Shown one piece after another: positions 38,390 to 47,772 of a stretch of 64,000 nucleotides of DNA. Both the position numbers and the translations under genes were made by a program. The stretch is from Stutzerimonas stutzeri (lineage in GTDB: Bacteria; Pseudomonadota; Gammaproteobacteria; Pseudomonadales; Pseudomonadaceae). Each line of letters starts with the position of its first letter. The stretch's first letter is position 1. Location of the stretch: positions 47,394 to 111,393 of the forward strand of contig NZ_JYHV01000020.1 of the NCBI RefSeq assembly GCF_000952685.1. The letters run 5' to 3'. A model generated the notes under the pieces. It did no database searches and was not told the DNA's origin. It worked only from the letters and a program-made list of their open reading frames with translations.

Positions 38390-39829
38390 TCAATTCCTCT
38401 CGCCCAGTTGATCGCCGTGTTCGTGTGGAATCGCCTCGTCGGCAGCCGAGAGCGGTCGCATCGGCGTCCGCTTCTCGCCGGGCCCACCAGCGCCCTTCTC
38501 GTTGCCCTCGTTGGTAACGGGGCCCTTTGCAATCAGCCGCAACACATAGACGAAACCGATTCCGAACACCGCGAAGTAGATCAGAACGAACATCGCCAGC
38601 GTCAGGCCGAGCTGCTCGGTGCCGTGATTGGAAACGGCGTCTGCAGTCCGCATCAGCCCATAAATCACCCAAGGCTGGCGGCCGATTTCCGTGGTGAACC
38701 AGCCGGCCAGAATCGCGAGGATTCCGGAGGGACCCATGCACAACGCAAGTCGTAGAAAGGCACGTGACTGGTACAGCCGACCGCTTCGTCGCAGCAGGAG
38801 GCTCCACAAGCCGGTGAAGATCATCAGAAAGCCCAGCGCGACCATCACGCGAAACGTCCAGAACACGATGGTCGAGTTGGGTCTGTCCTCTGGCGGAAAA
38901 TCCTTCAGCGCCGGAATCGGCTCGGTCAAGCTGTGCTTGAGGATCAGGCTGCCCAGATAGGGAATCTCCACCTTGTAACGCGTCTCTTCACGCTCCATGT
39001 CAGGCCAGCCGAACAGCAACAGAGGCGTTGGCTCGCCTGAGGAGTTATCCCAATGTCCTTCCATGGCGGCGATTTTTGCCGGTTGGTATTCCAGCGTGTT
39101 GAGGCCGTGGAAGTCACCGACCAATGCCTGGATCGGCGCCACCAGCAACGCCATCCACATCGCCATGGACAGCATCTTGCGGACCGCAGGGTTGTCTCGC
39201 CCACGCAACAGATGCCAGGCCGCGGAGGCGCCCACCATGAACGCCGTGGCGAGGAACGCGGCAATCGCCATGTGCGTCAGCCGGTAGGGAAAGGAGGGGT
39301 TGAACACGATGGCGAACCAGTCCACCGGCACCACGATGCCATCGATGATCTCGTGGCCCTGAGGGGTGTGCATCCAGCTGTTCGAGGCAAGAATCCAGAA
39401 TGTAGAAATCAGTGTGCCGACGGCCACCATCAGCGTGGAGAAGAAGTGCAGACCGGGGCCGACGCGATTCCAGCCGAACAACATGACGCCGAGAAACCCC
39501 GCCTCCAGGAAGAACGCGGTGAGCACCTCGTACGCCAGCAACGGCCCGGTGACGCTGCCGGCAAACTCCGAGAAGGCGCTCCAGTTGGTGCCGAACTGAT
39601 AGGCCATGACGATACCGGAAACCACCCCCATGCCAAAATTAACGGCAAAAATCTTCAGCCAGAAATGATAGAGGTCGCGGTACACCTGGCGCCTGGTCTT
39701 CAACCACAGCCCTTCCAGCACGGCCAGAAAGCTCGCCAGTCCGATGGTGATCGCCGGAAAGATGATGTGGAAGGAAATGGTGAAAGCGAATTGAATCCGC
39801 GCAAGCTCGAGAGCTTCCAGACCGAACAT
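38390..39829 (-). CDS. cioA: Cyanide-insensitive bd-type oxidase subunit I
   Basis: 479 residues. Binds hemes b558, b595 and d or a b-type substitute. N-terminal heme ligand region is ARIQFAFTISFHIIFPAIT; the Q-loop between the fifth and sixth core helices is short, which separates CIO from canonical E. coli CydA (522 residues). The conserved GWFTTEIGRQPWVIYG segment is present. It heads the cioAB-small-subunit operon. GAGGGG precedes the ATG. Such oxidases support respiration under cyanide or low copper; expression control here is unknown. Confidence 0.94.
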   Translation of the reverse strand: MFGLEALELARIQFAFTISFHIIFPAITIGLASFLAVLEGLWLKTRRQVYRDLYHFWLKIFAVNFGMGVVSGIVMAYQFGTNWSAFSEFAGSVTGPLLAYEVLTAFFLEAGFLGVMLFGWNRVGPGLHFFSTLMVAVGTLISTFWILASNSWMHTPQGHEIIDGIVVPVDWFAIVFNPSFPYRLTHMAIAAFLATAFMVGASAAWHLLRGRDNPAVRKMLSMAMWMALLVAPIQALVGDFHGLNTLEYQPAKIAAMEGHWDNSSGEPTPLLLFGWPDMEREETRYKVEIPYLGSLILKHSLTEPIPALKDFPPEDRPNSTIVFWTFRVMVALGFLMIFTGLWSLLLRRSGRLYQSRAFLRLALCMGPSGILAILAGWFTTEIGRQPWVIYGLMRTADAVSNHGTEQLGLTLAMFVLIYFAVFGIGFVYVLRLIAKGPVTNEGNEKGAGGPGEKRTPMRPLSAADEAIPHEHGDQLGERN

Positions 39830-40120
39830 TAAAAACCCCTCGTCAGTTAGCCGCTTGCCCCTGGCCTGTTAATGTCATCACGCATTAATGACAGCAGGAA
39901 AACACAAGGGTGCGCTCGGGTCGCTGTGACAGGTCGCCGCGTATAGCGGAGCGAACTGGATCAGCGCCACTTCAAGGGGCTCGGGAGGCCTTCGCAATAG
40001 CGAGATTGGAACGTCCCCGATAGCCAGCGGATCGAAGATCGGCGCTGCGCCGTTATCAAGTAAGAAGGGACGAAAAATCTGCCCGCGCCAGACGAGTGCA
40101 GGAAGCGGCGATATAGAACG
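39830..40120. other. Upstream region of cioA, no gene seen
   Basis: Contains nested inverted repeats about 40-65 bases upstream of the cioA ATG: TTAATG (39869-39874)/CATTAA (39883-39888), and TGTCAT (39873-39878)/ATGACA (39888-39893), suitable for a dimeric regulator. They are not a good Anr/Fnr box (TTGAT-N4-ATCAA). No coding frame or RNA gene was recognised in the rest. Confidence 0.35.
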
Positions 40121-40146
40121 AAAAAAGCGGCCATAAGGCCGCTTTT
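40121..40146. terminator. Terminator downstream of tRNA-Asp
   Basis: AAAAGCGGCC/GGCCGCTTTT with an ATAA loop (40123-40146), symmetrical and T-flanked on both strands. It ends tRNA-Asp transcripts on the minus strand. Confidence 0.88.
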
Positions 40147-40186
40147 AGCGAGACTTCCAGTCGCTCAATGGACTTGGAAGCAAATG

Positions 40187-40263
40187 TGGCGCAGCGGACG
40201 GGACTCGAACCCGCGACCCCCGGCGTGACAGGCCGGTATTCTAACCGACTGAACTACCGCTGC
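40187..40263 (-). tRNA. tRNA-Asp (GTC)
   Basis: 77-base cloverleaf read on the minus strand: acceptor GCAGCGG pairs with CCGCTGC, discriminator G and encoded CCA. The D-arm region is GTTCAGTCGGTTAGAAT, the anticodon loop contains CTGTCAC with anticodon GTC, and the T-arm has GGGTTCGAGTCCC. It aligns along its length with E. coli tRNA-Asp from memory. Confidence 0.97.
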
Positions 40264-40602
40264 GCGTCGGCCGGACTTTCGTCCGAATCGTAAGAGTCAA
40301 CCGTGATACCAACCGGCTGATCGCCTTGCGAGGCGCGCAATTTACGCACCCACTTCAATCAAGTCAACAGCGTGCCAGGTAATTTTCTTAAAAAATACCG
40401 ACTACGGGAGGTCATGAAGAGGAATCGCCGTCCATAGGGCACCTTTTGCCTGAAAAACAGTCAGTTGCACTGGCATACTCAGGTGCTTCTTGTCATGGTC
40501 CCGGTCTAGACTGCCAGGACGCCTGGCCGTTCGTAGATATCACAACTGCCTACGTGATCCAGCCACCATGCCGTCATCACTTAGCTTCACGGAGTGCCTA
40601 GT
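40264..40602. other. Divergent region between tRNA-Asp and gspC
   Basis: No gene recognised. It should hold the tRNA-Asp promoter (minus strand) and the gspC promoter (plus strand). A TTGCAC near 40465 could be a -35 element, but no convincing -10 partner was found. No integrase or att-like repeat of the tRNA end was noticed. Confidence 0.4.
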
Positions 40603-41241
40603 TTGGCTTCCCCCGCAGCACTGCAGAAATTTCGCCAACATGCGCCTCTAATCGTCAGCGCAGCTATCGTCGTGCTCTTCGGCTTCTACCTTGCCGGCCA
40701 GATAAGGACATGGCTTCAGCTTACCCAGGCGCCGGCAGCAGCCACCACGGACAGCAACCAGCCCGCTGGAGTCGTACCGGACCTGCAACGCATGGAAAGC
40801 CTGTTCGGCACACCAGCGACAACAGCAGGCCAACGCTATAGCCCCGATGCATCGAGTTCTGATCTAACCTTGCTGGGCAGTTTCGTTCATGCTGATCCGG
40901 CTCGCTCCACCGCAATCATCCAGTTAAGCGGCCAGCCGCCGCAGCTGTATCGGGTCGAACAAGAACTGGAATCGGGGGTGCGCCTGCACAGCGTTCATCC
41001 AGACAGAGTCGAAATACTGCGCGGCGGGCGCGTTGAAAGTCTGTATTTTCCCAGCGTTCGCTCCGCGACAGCCGTACCCGATAATCTGCCGGACTACAGT
41101 GAACCGGCAGAAATGAATCAACCAGACCCGCAAGCGGAGATGCTTCAGCAGCAGATGGAAGCGCTCCGCCAACAGATGGAAGGGGCAAACAGCCCGCCAG
41201 ATACCATGCCCTCCGACGAACAGCCCACGGAAGACAACTGA
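40603..41241 (+). CDS. gspC: Type II secretion inner-membrane protein GspC/XcpP
   Basis: 212 residues. One membrane helix (about 17-37), a homology-region domain about residues 60-150 (SSDLTLLGSFVHADPARSTA, then the beta strands to LYFPSVRS), and a C-terminal Gln/Met/Glu-rich coiled-coil-like tail instead of a PDZ domain, as in Pseudomonas XcpP. It connects the inner-membrane platform to the secretin. TTG at 40603 is chosen because GGAG at 40591-40594 is 8 bases upstream; a GTG at 40594 would lie on the ribosome site itself. The gspD gene follows 3 bases later. The rest of the secretion operon is not here. Confidence 0.88.
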   Translation: MASPAALQKFRQHAPLIVSAAIVVLFGFYLAGQIRTWLQLTQAPAAATTDSNQPAGVVPDLQRMESLFGTPATTAGQRYSPDASSSDLTLLGSFVHADPARSTAIIQLSGQPPQLYRVEQELESGVRLHSVHPDRVEILRGGRVESLYFPSVRSATAVPDNLPDYSEPAEMNQPDPQAEMLQQQMEALRQQMEGANSPPDTMPSDEQPTEDN

Positions 41242-41244
41242 CCG

Positions 41245-43518
41245 ATGCTGCCTTTTTCCTCCCGCCCGCTCATTGCCTTGCTCGCCGCCGGTCTGCTCGC
41301 CGCCCCTCTGCCTGTGCTAGCGGCCGACCCCGGAATCGAGCCGAGCGAAACCCAACAGGACGGCTGGACGATCAATCTCAAGGATGCCGATATCCGGGCC
41401 TTCGTCGATCAGATCAGCCAACTGACCGGACAGACCTTTATCGTCGATCCGCGCGTAAAGGGCCAAGTCAGCGTGGTGTCGTCGACAACGCTCTCGCTGT
41501 CGGAGGTCTATCAGCTATTCCTCTCGGTCATGGCGACACATGGCTACAGCGTGCTCACGCAGGGCGAAGTCGCACGAATCGTGCCGAATGCCGAAGCGAA
41601 ATCCGAGGCCGGAGGGGGCCCGACCGGTGGTGATTTACTGGAGACCCGCGTGATTCAGGTCCAGCACACATCCGCTACCGAACTGATTCCGCTGATTCGC
41701 CCATTGGTGCCCCAATATGGCCATCTCGCCGCCGTCAGCTCTGCCAATGCGCTGATCATCAGCGATCGCAGCGCCAACATCGCACGTATAGAGGACCTGG
41801 TCCGCCAGCTCGACCGCGCTCAAACCGACGACCACAGCGTGGTGAACCTGCAGTACGGCTGGGCCGTGGATATCGCCGAAGTGCTGCGCAACACGCTGGC
41901 CCGGGGTGAAGCCCGCGATACCGCAGGTGCCCAGATCATCGCTGACTCGCGCACCAATCGGCTGATTTTTACCGGGCCGGAGCAGGCGCGACAGAAGCTC
42001 GCCAATCTGGCGAAGACGCTCGATACGCCAAGCACCCGCTCGGCCAACACACGAGTTATCCGCCTGCGCCACAACGATGCGAAAGCCCTGGCCGAGACCC
42101 TCGGAGACATCTCCGAGGGTCTCGCAGCCCCTGCCGACGGCGAAGCTCAAAGCAGCCGGCAGCAGAACATCCTCATCCGTGCCGACGAAAGCCTCAATGC
42201 TCTCGTCATGCTCGCCGAGCCCGAGCTGATCGGCACCCTCGAGTCGATCGTGCGCCAACTGGACATTCCACGCGCCCAAGTCATGGTCGAAGCCGCCATC
42301 GTCGAAGTCTCCGGCGATATCACCGACGCGCTTGGCGTGCAGTGGGCCGTGGATGCGCGCGGCGGCACCGGTGGCATCGGCGGAGTCAATTTCGGCAATA
42401 CCGGCATTTCCGTCGGCAGCGTGCTAACTGCGATGAGAGAGGATGAGATCCCTGACAGACTTCCCGACGGCGCCATCATTGGACTAGGCACGCGTAGCTT
42501 CGGCGCCTTGATCACTGCACTTTCCGCTAACAGCAAGAGCAACCTGCTATCGACCCCAAGCCTGCTGACACTGGATAACCAGGAAGCGGAAATCCTCGTC
42601 GGGCAGAACGTTCCTTTTCAGACTGGCAGCTACACGACCGATTCGTCCGGGGCCAACAACCCATTCACGACCATCGAGCGAGAGGATATCGGCGTAACGC
42701 TCAAAGTCGTGCCGCATATCAATGACGGCGCAACCCTGCGCCTGGAGATCGAGCAGGAAATCTCATCGATTGCTCCATCGGCAAGCCTGTCAGCGCAGGC
42801 CGTCGACCTGGTGACCAACAAGCGTTCGATCAAGAGCACTATTCTTGCCGAAGACGGCCAGGTGATTGTCCTCGGCGGGCTGATTCAGGACGATGTGACC
42901 CAGACCAACTCCAAAGTCCCGTTGCTTGGCGACATTCCACTGATCGGTGGACTGTTTCGCTCCACCCAGGAAACCCACGTCAAGCGCAACCTGATGGTTT
43001 TCCTGCGACCGACAGTCATTCGTGATCGCGCAGGACTGGCAGCACTTTCCGGTAAAAAGTACAGCGACATCCGGGTCATCGAAACTGACTCGGACAGCCC
43101 AAGCATTCTTCCGGCCACGCCGGAGCGACTGTTTGACGGTCAGGGCCAGCCGGCACCAGCCATCGACCTTCGATCCAACGAGCCGGAACAACGTCGCGAA
43201 GTGCCTAAAGCCCCCGCAACGCAACGAGCGCCACAAACCTTCACGCCACAGGCACAACCTCAGGAGCGGTCATCGTCGACACGTTCGGGCTGGGCCGTAC
43301 AGGTCGCCAGTTTTCAGAACCGCGATAGCGCCGCGACACTGGAGCAAAAGCTGGCGACCGAAGGCTTCGATACCTATACAAGAACGACAGGCCGCACCCA
43401 TCGCGTCTTCGTCGGTCCAGTCGATCAGCGTCAGGAAGCCAGTCAGCTTCGCGACCAGCTATCCGAGGAACAGCGTCTGGATGGTTTCGTGGTCAACTTC
43501 GAAACCACTGACAATTGA
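41245..43518 (+). CDS. gspD: Type II secretion secretin GspD/XcpQ with C-terminal SPOR domain
   Basis: 757 residues, about 100 longer than P. aeruginosa XcpQ as I remember it. A signal peptide (LIALLAAGLLAAPLPVLAAD) is followed by N0 (INLKDADIRAFVDQISQLTG), three N1-N3 repeats, and the secretin core (VGQNVPFQTGSYTTD, then VPLLGDIPLIGGLFR). After about residue 620 comes a Pro/Gln-rich linker, then residues 681-757 form a SPOR domain (GWAVQVASFQNRDSAATLEQ ... HRVFVGPVDQRQEASQLRDQ). SPOR domains bind denuded septal peptidoglycan, so this secretin may be anchored to the wall; the usual pilotin-binding S-domain is not evident. Fusion to SPOR is unusual for GspD. Confidence 0.92.
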   Translation: MLPFSSRPLIALLAAGLLAAPLPVLAADPGIEPSETQQDGWTINLKDADIRAFVDQISQLTGQTFIVDPRVKGQVSVVSSTTLSLSEVYQLFLSVMATHGYSVLTQGEVARIVPNAEAKSEAGGGPTGGDLLETRVIQVQHTSATELIPLIRPLVPQYGHLAAVSSANALIISDRSANIARIEDLVRQLDRAQTDDHSVVNLQYGWAVDIAEVLRNTLARGEARDTAGAQIIADSRTNRLIFTGPEQARQKLANLAKTLDTPSTRSANTRVIRLRHNDAKALAETLGDISEGLAAPADGEAQSSRQQNILIRADESLNALVMLAEPELIGTLESIVRQLDIPRAQVMVEAAIVEVSGDITDALGVQWAVDARGGTGGIGGVNFGNTGISVGSVLTAMREDEIPDRLPDGAIIGLGTRSFGALITALSANSKSNLLSTPSLLTLDNQEAEILVGQNVPFQTGSYTTDSSGANNPFTTIEREDIGVTLKVVPHINDGATLRLEIEQEISSIAPSASLSAQAVDLVTNKRSIKSTILAEDGQVIVLGGLIQDDVTQTNSKVPLLGDIPLIGGLFRSTQETHVKRNLMVFLRPTVIRDRAGLAALSGKKYSDIRVIETDSDSPSILPATPERLFDGQGQPAPAIDLRSNEPEQRREVPKAPATQRAPQTFTPQAQPQERSSSTRSGWAVQVASFQNRDSAATLEQKLATEGFDTYTRTTGRTHRVFVGPVDQRQEASQLRDQLSEEQRLDGFVVNFETTDN

Positions 43519-43573
43519 TGGGACGGCTGATGCTGATCGCCGGCGCCTTTAACTAGCCTGTCCTTAAAAGCGA

Positions 43574-43594
43574 AACCCCGCAATTAGCGGGGTT
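43574..43594. terminator. Convergent terminator between gspD and metZ
   Basis: AACCCCGC/GCGGGGTT with loop AATTA. The plus strand is followed by TCG only and the minus strand by TTCGCTTTT, so it suits metZ transcripts better but can act on both. Confidence 0.75.
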
Positions 43595-43635
43595 CGTCAA
43601 TCCGAGACGGTTTTTCAGAGCGCCTGTTCTCTACA

Positions 43636-44847
43636 TCAGAGCGCGGCCAACCCTCGGGCGAGATCAGCCTTAAGATCTGCCACGTCTTCCAGGCCCACCG
43701 CTACGCGAACCAGGCTATCGCGGATACCAGCGGTGGCGCGATCTTCAGGGGAAAGACGGCCATGGGTGGTTGTCCCCGGGTGGGTGATGGTGGTCTTACT
43801 GTCGCCCAGATTGGCGGTGATAGAGACCAGGCGGGTCGCATCGATGAAACGCCATGCACTATCCTTACCCCCCGCCACCTCGAAACTCAACACCGCTCCG
43901 AAGCCTTTCTGCTGACGCTTGGCCAGCTCGTGTTGCGGGTGGCTGGGCAGACCGGCGTAATACACCTTTTCAATGCCCGGCTGTTGTTCGAGCCACTCGG
44001 CCAACACCTGTGCATTGGCGCAGTGGGCCTGCATGCGCAGCCGCAAGGTCTCCAATCCCTTAAGGAAGACCCACGCATTGAAAGGGCTCAGCGTCGGGCC
44101 AGCTGTGCGCAGAAAACCCACCACTTCTTTCATCTGCTCGGATCGCCCGGCAACCACGCCCCCCAGGCAGCGTCCCTGCCCGTCGATGTACTTGGTTGCG
44201 GAATGAATGACGATATCAGCACCGAGCGCCAATGGCTGCTGCAGCACCGGTGTGCAGAAGCAGTTGTCCACGGCCAGCATGGCGCCCTTGGCGTGGCAGA
44301 GCTCAGCCAACGCCTCGATATCGACCAGTTCAGCCAAGGGGTTCGACGGCGATTCAACGAAGACCAGCTTGGTATTGGGCTTGAATGCAGGTTCCCAAAC
44401 ACCCACGTCCGTGAGCGGAACGTAGTCGACCTGAAGACCGAAGCGCTTAAGATACTTTTCGAACAGCGAGACCGTTGCACCAAACACGCTCCGCGAAACC
44501 AGCACGTGGTCGCCAGCCGAGCATAGGCTCATAACCGTCGCCAGAATCGCGGCCATACCGGAGGCGGTCGCTACGGCCTGCTCGGCGCCTTCCATGGCGG
44601 CGATGCGCTCTTCGAATGCTCGCACAGTAGGGTTGGTGTAGCGCGAATAGACATTCCCCGGCACCTCACCGGCAAAACGTGCAGCGGCGTCTGCAGCACT
44701 GCGGAACACGTAGCTGGAGGTGAAGAACAACGGCTCGCCGTGCTCACCCTCGGGCGAACGATGCTGGCCCGCACGAACGGCCAATGTATCCATGCCTGCG
44801 TCGGACAAGTCACTGTCCAGACGGCCAGCGTCCCAGTCAGTTGTCAT
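43636..44847 (-). CDS. metZ: O-succinylhomoserine sulfhydrylase
   Basis: 403 residues. PLP enzyme of the Cys/Met metabolism family that makes homocysteine from O-succinylhomoserine and sulfide. The PLP lysine is in SATKYIDGQGR and the phosphate loop in ATASGMAAILAT; the N-terminal TSSYVFRSAADAAARF segment is typical of MetZ. The start at 44847 is chosen for the conserved N-terminus (MTTDWDAGRLDSDLSDAGMD). It follows purF by 46 bases on the same strand, the same order as in P. aeruginosa (memory). Confidence 0.95.
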   Translation of the reverse strand: MTTDWDAGRLDSDLSDAGMDTLAVRAGQHRSPEGEHGEPLFFTSSYVFRSAADAAARFAGEVPGNVYSRYTNPTVRAFEERIAAMEGAEQAVATASGMAAILATVMSLCSAGDHVLVSRSVFGATVSLFEKYLKRFGLQVDYVPLTDVGVWEPAFKPNTKLVFVESPSNPLAELVDIEALAELCHAKGAMLAVDNCFCTPVLQQPLALGADIVIHSATKYIDGQGRCLGGVVAGRSEQMKEVVGFLRTAGPTLSPFNAWVFLKGLETLRLRMQAHCANAQVLAEWLEQQPGIEKVYYAGLPSHPQHELAKRQQKGFGAVLSFEVAGGKDSAWRFIDATRLVSITANLGDSKTTITHPGTTTHGRLSPEDRATAGIRDSLVRVAVGLEDVADLKADLARGLAAL

Positions 44848-44893
44848 AGTCTTTTCACCCTGAGCCGAGGCGGCCGAGCCGCCGGGTTGTCGA

Positions 44894-46399
44894 TCAGTTG
44901 TTATACAGGTCGATGATTGCACTGCCTGCAACGCCCTTGTTCTTGCTCAGGTCGTTGCGGGCCTGCTCGATCTTGTGCAAATAGACATCGTCGATATCAC
45001 CGGTCACATATTTGCCGTCGAACACAGCGCAATCGAAATTCTCTATCTTCACCTTGCCGCCGCCGACCGCTTCGATCAGGTCAGGCAGATCCTGATAGAT
45101 TAGCCAGTCGGCGCCGATCAGCTCTGCGACCTCTTCGGTGCTGCGATTATGCGCGATGAGTTCATGCGCGCTGGGCATGTCGATGCCATAGACGTTCGGA
45201 TAGCGAACAGCAGGCGCGGCGGAACAGAAATAGACGTTCTTCGCCCCCGCTTCGCGGGCCATCTGAATGATTTGCTTGCAAGTGGTACCGCGAACGATGG
45301 AGTCGTCCACCAGCATGACGTTCTTGCCACGGAATTCGAGGTCGATGGCGTTGAGCTTCTGGCGTACCGACTTCTTGCGCGCGGCCTGGCCCGGCATGAT
45401 GAAGGTTCGACCGATGTAGCGGTTCTTGACGAAGCCTTCGCGGAACTTTACACCCAGGCGATTGGCCAGTTCCAACGCTGCCGTGCGGCTGGTATCGGGA
45501 ATCGGAATCACCACATCGATATCGTGATCCGGGCGCTCACGGAGAATCTTGTCGGCGAGCTTCTCACCCATCCGCAGACGCGCCTTGTACACCGAAACGC
45601 CGTCCATCAGGGAGTCCGAACGCGCCAGATAGACGTGCTCGAAAATGCACGGCGCATAATGAGGATTCGGTGCGCACTGGCGAGTGTGCAACTTTCCGTC
45701 TGCAGTGATGTAGACGGCCTCGCCCGGAGCCAGATCGCGGATCAGCGAGAAGCCCAGCACGTCCAGTGCGACGCTTTCGGAAGCGATCATGTATTCGACG
45801 CCTTGATCCGTATGACGCTGGCCGAACACGATCGGGCGAATGGCATGCGGATCACGAAAACCGACGATGCCATAGCCGGTCACCATCGCCACGACCGCAT
45901 AGCCACCCACGCAGCGCTCGTGCACCTTGGCCACTGCGGCGAATACGTCTTCCTCGGTGGGTTGCAGCTTGCCACGCACGGCCAGCTCGTGCGCGAACAC
46001 GTTGAGCAACACCTCCGAGTCGGAGTTAGTGTTCACGTGGCGCAGGTCGGACTCGTAGATCTCTTTGGTCAACTGGTCGACGTTGGTCAAATTGCCGTTG
46101 TGCGCCAGGGTGATGCCGTAGGGCGAGTTCACATAGAACGGCTGCGCCTCCGCCGAGCTGGAGCTGCCGGCAGTCGGATAACGTACATGGCCGATGCCCA
46201 TGTTACCGACCAGGCGCTGCATATGGCGCTGCTGAAAGACGTCGCGAACCAACCCGTTGTCCTTGCGCAGGAACAGCTTGCCGCCGTCGCTGGTCACGAT
46301 TCCGGCTGCATCCTGCCCACGGTGTTGCAGTACGGTAAGCGCGTCATACAACGCCTGATTGACGTTTGACTTACCGACGATGCCGACAATGCCACACAT
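44894..46399 (-). CDS. purF: Amidophosphoribosyltransferase
   Basis: 501 residues. First committed enzyme of purine synthesis; it transfers glutamine ammonia to PRPP. Cys2 (MCGIVGIVG) is the N-terminal nucleophile, so the start must be the ATG at 46399 with Met removal. The PRPP loop is [19 protein letters not shown] precedes by about 8 bases. Part of the cvpA-purF-metZ run. Confidence 0.97.
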   Translation of the reverse strand: MCGIVGIVGKSNVNQALYDALTVLQHRGQDAAGIVTSDGGKLFLRKDNGLVRDVFQQRHMQRLVGNMGIGHVRYPTAGSSSSAEAQPFYVNSPYGITLAHNGNLTNVDQLTKEIYESDLRHVNTNSDSEVLLNVFAHELAVRGKLQPTEEDVFAAVAKVHERCVGGYAVVAMVTGYGIVGFRDPHAIRPIVFGQRHTDQGVEYMIASESVALDVLGFSLIRDLAPGEAVYITADGKLHTRQCAPNPHYAPCIFEHVYLARSDSLMDGVSVYKARLRMGEKLADKILRERPDHDIDVVIPIPDTSRTAALELANRLGVKFREGFVKNRYIGRTFIMPGQAARKKSVRQKLNAIDLEFRGKNVMLVDDSIVRGTTCKQIIQMAREAGAKNVYFCSAAPAVRYPNVYGIDMPSAHELIAHNRSTEEVAELIGADWLIYQDLPDLIEAVGGGKVKIENFDCAVFDGKYVTGDIDDVYLHKIEQARNDLSKNKGVAGSAIIDLYNN

Positions 46400-46487
46400 G
46401 CAAGGAACCTCTCAGTTATTACAGGCTGATCCGGACATGGCGCAGGCTTGAAAGCCTCCAGCACGCCCGTTGTAAAGAATGCTCATC

Positions 46488-47000
46488 TCAACCGGAAGCG
46501 TCGAGCGAGCCGGCTACCCATTGGCTTCCAAACCCGAGAATCAGGTTTTTTGACCAATCGGCAACCAACAGAAAATGCGGCAGCAATGTCGATTCGCGCC
46601 ACCAGGGGTCCTGCTGTACAGGCGCAAGGCTGAGAAGCCCCACCAGCACTACGATCAGCAGTCCACCTCGGGCCGCACCAAACACCATTCCGAGAAAGCG
46701 ATCCGTGCCGGACAGTCCGGTCACCCGAACCAGCTCACCGATGAGGAAATTGATCAGCGCCCCTACCAGCAAGGTCACAACGAACAGAATCACGCAGGCC
46801 GCGATGACTTGAAAGGATGGGGTACTGATGAACTCTGCAAGATGGTGCGACAGCGCACCACCGAACATCCAGGCGACAACACCTGCAATGATCCAGGTGA
46901 GCAGGGAAAGCGCTTCCTTAACGAAACCGCGCTTCAAGCTGATCAGACTGGAGATGACCACAACGGCGATAAACGCCCAATCGACCCAGGTGAGCGTCAC
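46488..47000 (-). CDS. cvpA: CvpA family inner-membrane protein
   Basis: 170 residues with four membrane segments (about 5-25, 28-48, 62-85, 100-122). CvpA-type proteins are linked to colicin V production and envelope stress; the mechanism is unsettled. It starts at GTG (47000) after AGGAAA. Position immediately upstream of purF is the conserved arrangement. Confidence 0.93.
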   Translation of the reverse strand: MTLTWVDWAFIAVVVISSLISLKRGFVKEALSLLTWIIAGVVAWMFGGALSHHLAEFISTPSFQVIAACVILFVVTLLVGALINFLIGELVRVTGLSGTDRFLGMVFGAARGGLLIVVLVGLLSLAPVQQDPWWRESTLLPHFLLVADWSKNLILGFGSQWVAGSLDASG

Positions 47001-47136
47001 GGGGTTTCCTGCAAAGAAGAAAGGCGGCGTATTTTAGCAGAGCGCCCGCCACGGAGTAAGCACCGCGAATTCGCTCTTGCCGGCAGCGGGCTAGCCACCG
47101 GCAGGTAAGCCTGTCGACGGCCGATGCAGAGCGACT

Positions 47137-47772
47137 TCAGCCCTGTTCAGGCTTGAAACGCACAACGAACCCGTTCAGTTTCTGCTGCCGCTGCAGCTGG
47201 TCACGCAAACGATTGGCTTCCGCCCGTTCCACCAAAGGCCCGACGAAAACACGATTCATTCCATCCGCGGTGCGTATATAGGCGTTATAGCCCTGAGACC
47301 GCAGCGTTTTCTGCAGCTTGTCGGCGTTCTCGCGGCTGGAAAGACTGGCCAGTTGCACCGACCAGCTGACCGGAAGGTTCGCCGCATCCAGTCGTTTCTC
47401 TTCGGGCGCGGCCGGCACGGAGGCCGGCGCTTTGACGGTTGCTGGTTCAGTCGCTACCGGAGGCACCGGCGGCGGCTCGACAGGGGCTGGACTAATGGGG
47501 GCCGCCGGCGCATCAGCCTCGGTTGTCGGCTGTGCCTCGTCGATAATTTCATACTCTTCAGGGAAGGGCTCTATCTGCGGCTCCGGGACCTCGACAGGTC
47601 GCGTCTCGATCGCAGGCGCAGCGGGCGCCTCAGGCATTTGCGGCGCATCTACGGCAACCTGCCGGCCAGCATCATCACGATTGAATAGCATCGGGACGAA
47701 TATCACGGCTAGCGCAACAAGCACCAGCGCACCGACGATACGCTGAAGTAAACCTCTATCCACCAAGAGCAT
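47137..47772 (-). CDS. dedD: DedD, SPOR-domain cell division protein
   Basis: 211 residues. A single membrane helix (GLLQRIVGALVLVALAVIFV region, about 7-26), a long Pro/Ala/Glu-rich periplasmic linker and a C-terminal SPOR domain (about 137-211) that targets the division septum by binding denuded glycan. The ATG at 47772 overlaps the folC end by 17 bases, and [11 protein letters not shown] matches the expected N-terminus; an upstream in-frame TTG is less likely. Its SPOR domain is strikingly similar to that of the GspD encoded nearby. Confidence 0.93.
   Translation of the reverse strand: MLLVDRGLLQRIVGALVLVALAVIFVPMLFNRDDAGRQVAVDAPQMPEAPAAPAIETRPVEVPEPQIEPFPEEYEIIDEAQPTTEADAPAAPISPAPVEPPPVPPVATEPATVKAPASVPAAPEEKRLDAANLPVSWSVQLASLSSRENADKLQKTLRSQGYNAYIRTADGMNRVFVGPLVERAEANRLRDQLQRQQKLNGFVVRFKPEQG

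Noticed and set aside
39869..39893. Anr/Fnr box upstream of cioA
   Set aside because: The repeats do not fit TTGAT-N4-ATCAA; reported only as an unspecified inverted repeat.
40187..40602. Possible phage or island attachment at tRNA-Asp
   Set aside because: No integrase, no repeat of the tRNA 3' end and no foreign-looking genes nearby.
47078..47103. TGCCGG/CCGGCA inverted repeat between cvpA and dedD as a terminator
   Set aside because: The loop is long, there is no T-run, and the genes belong to one conserved cluster.
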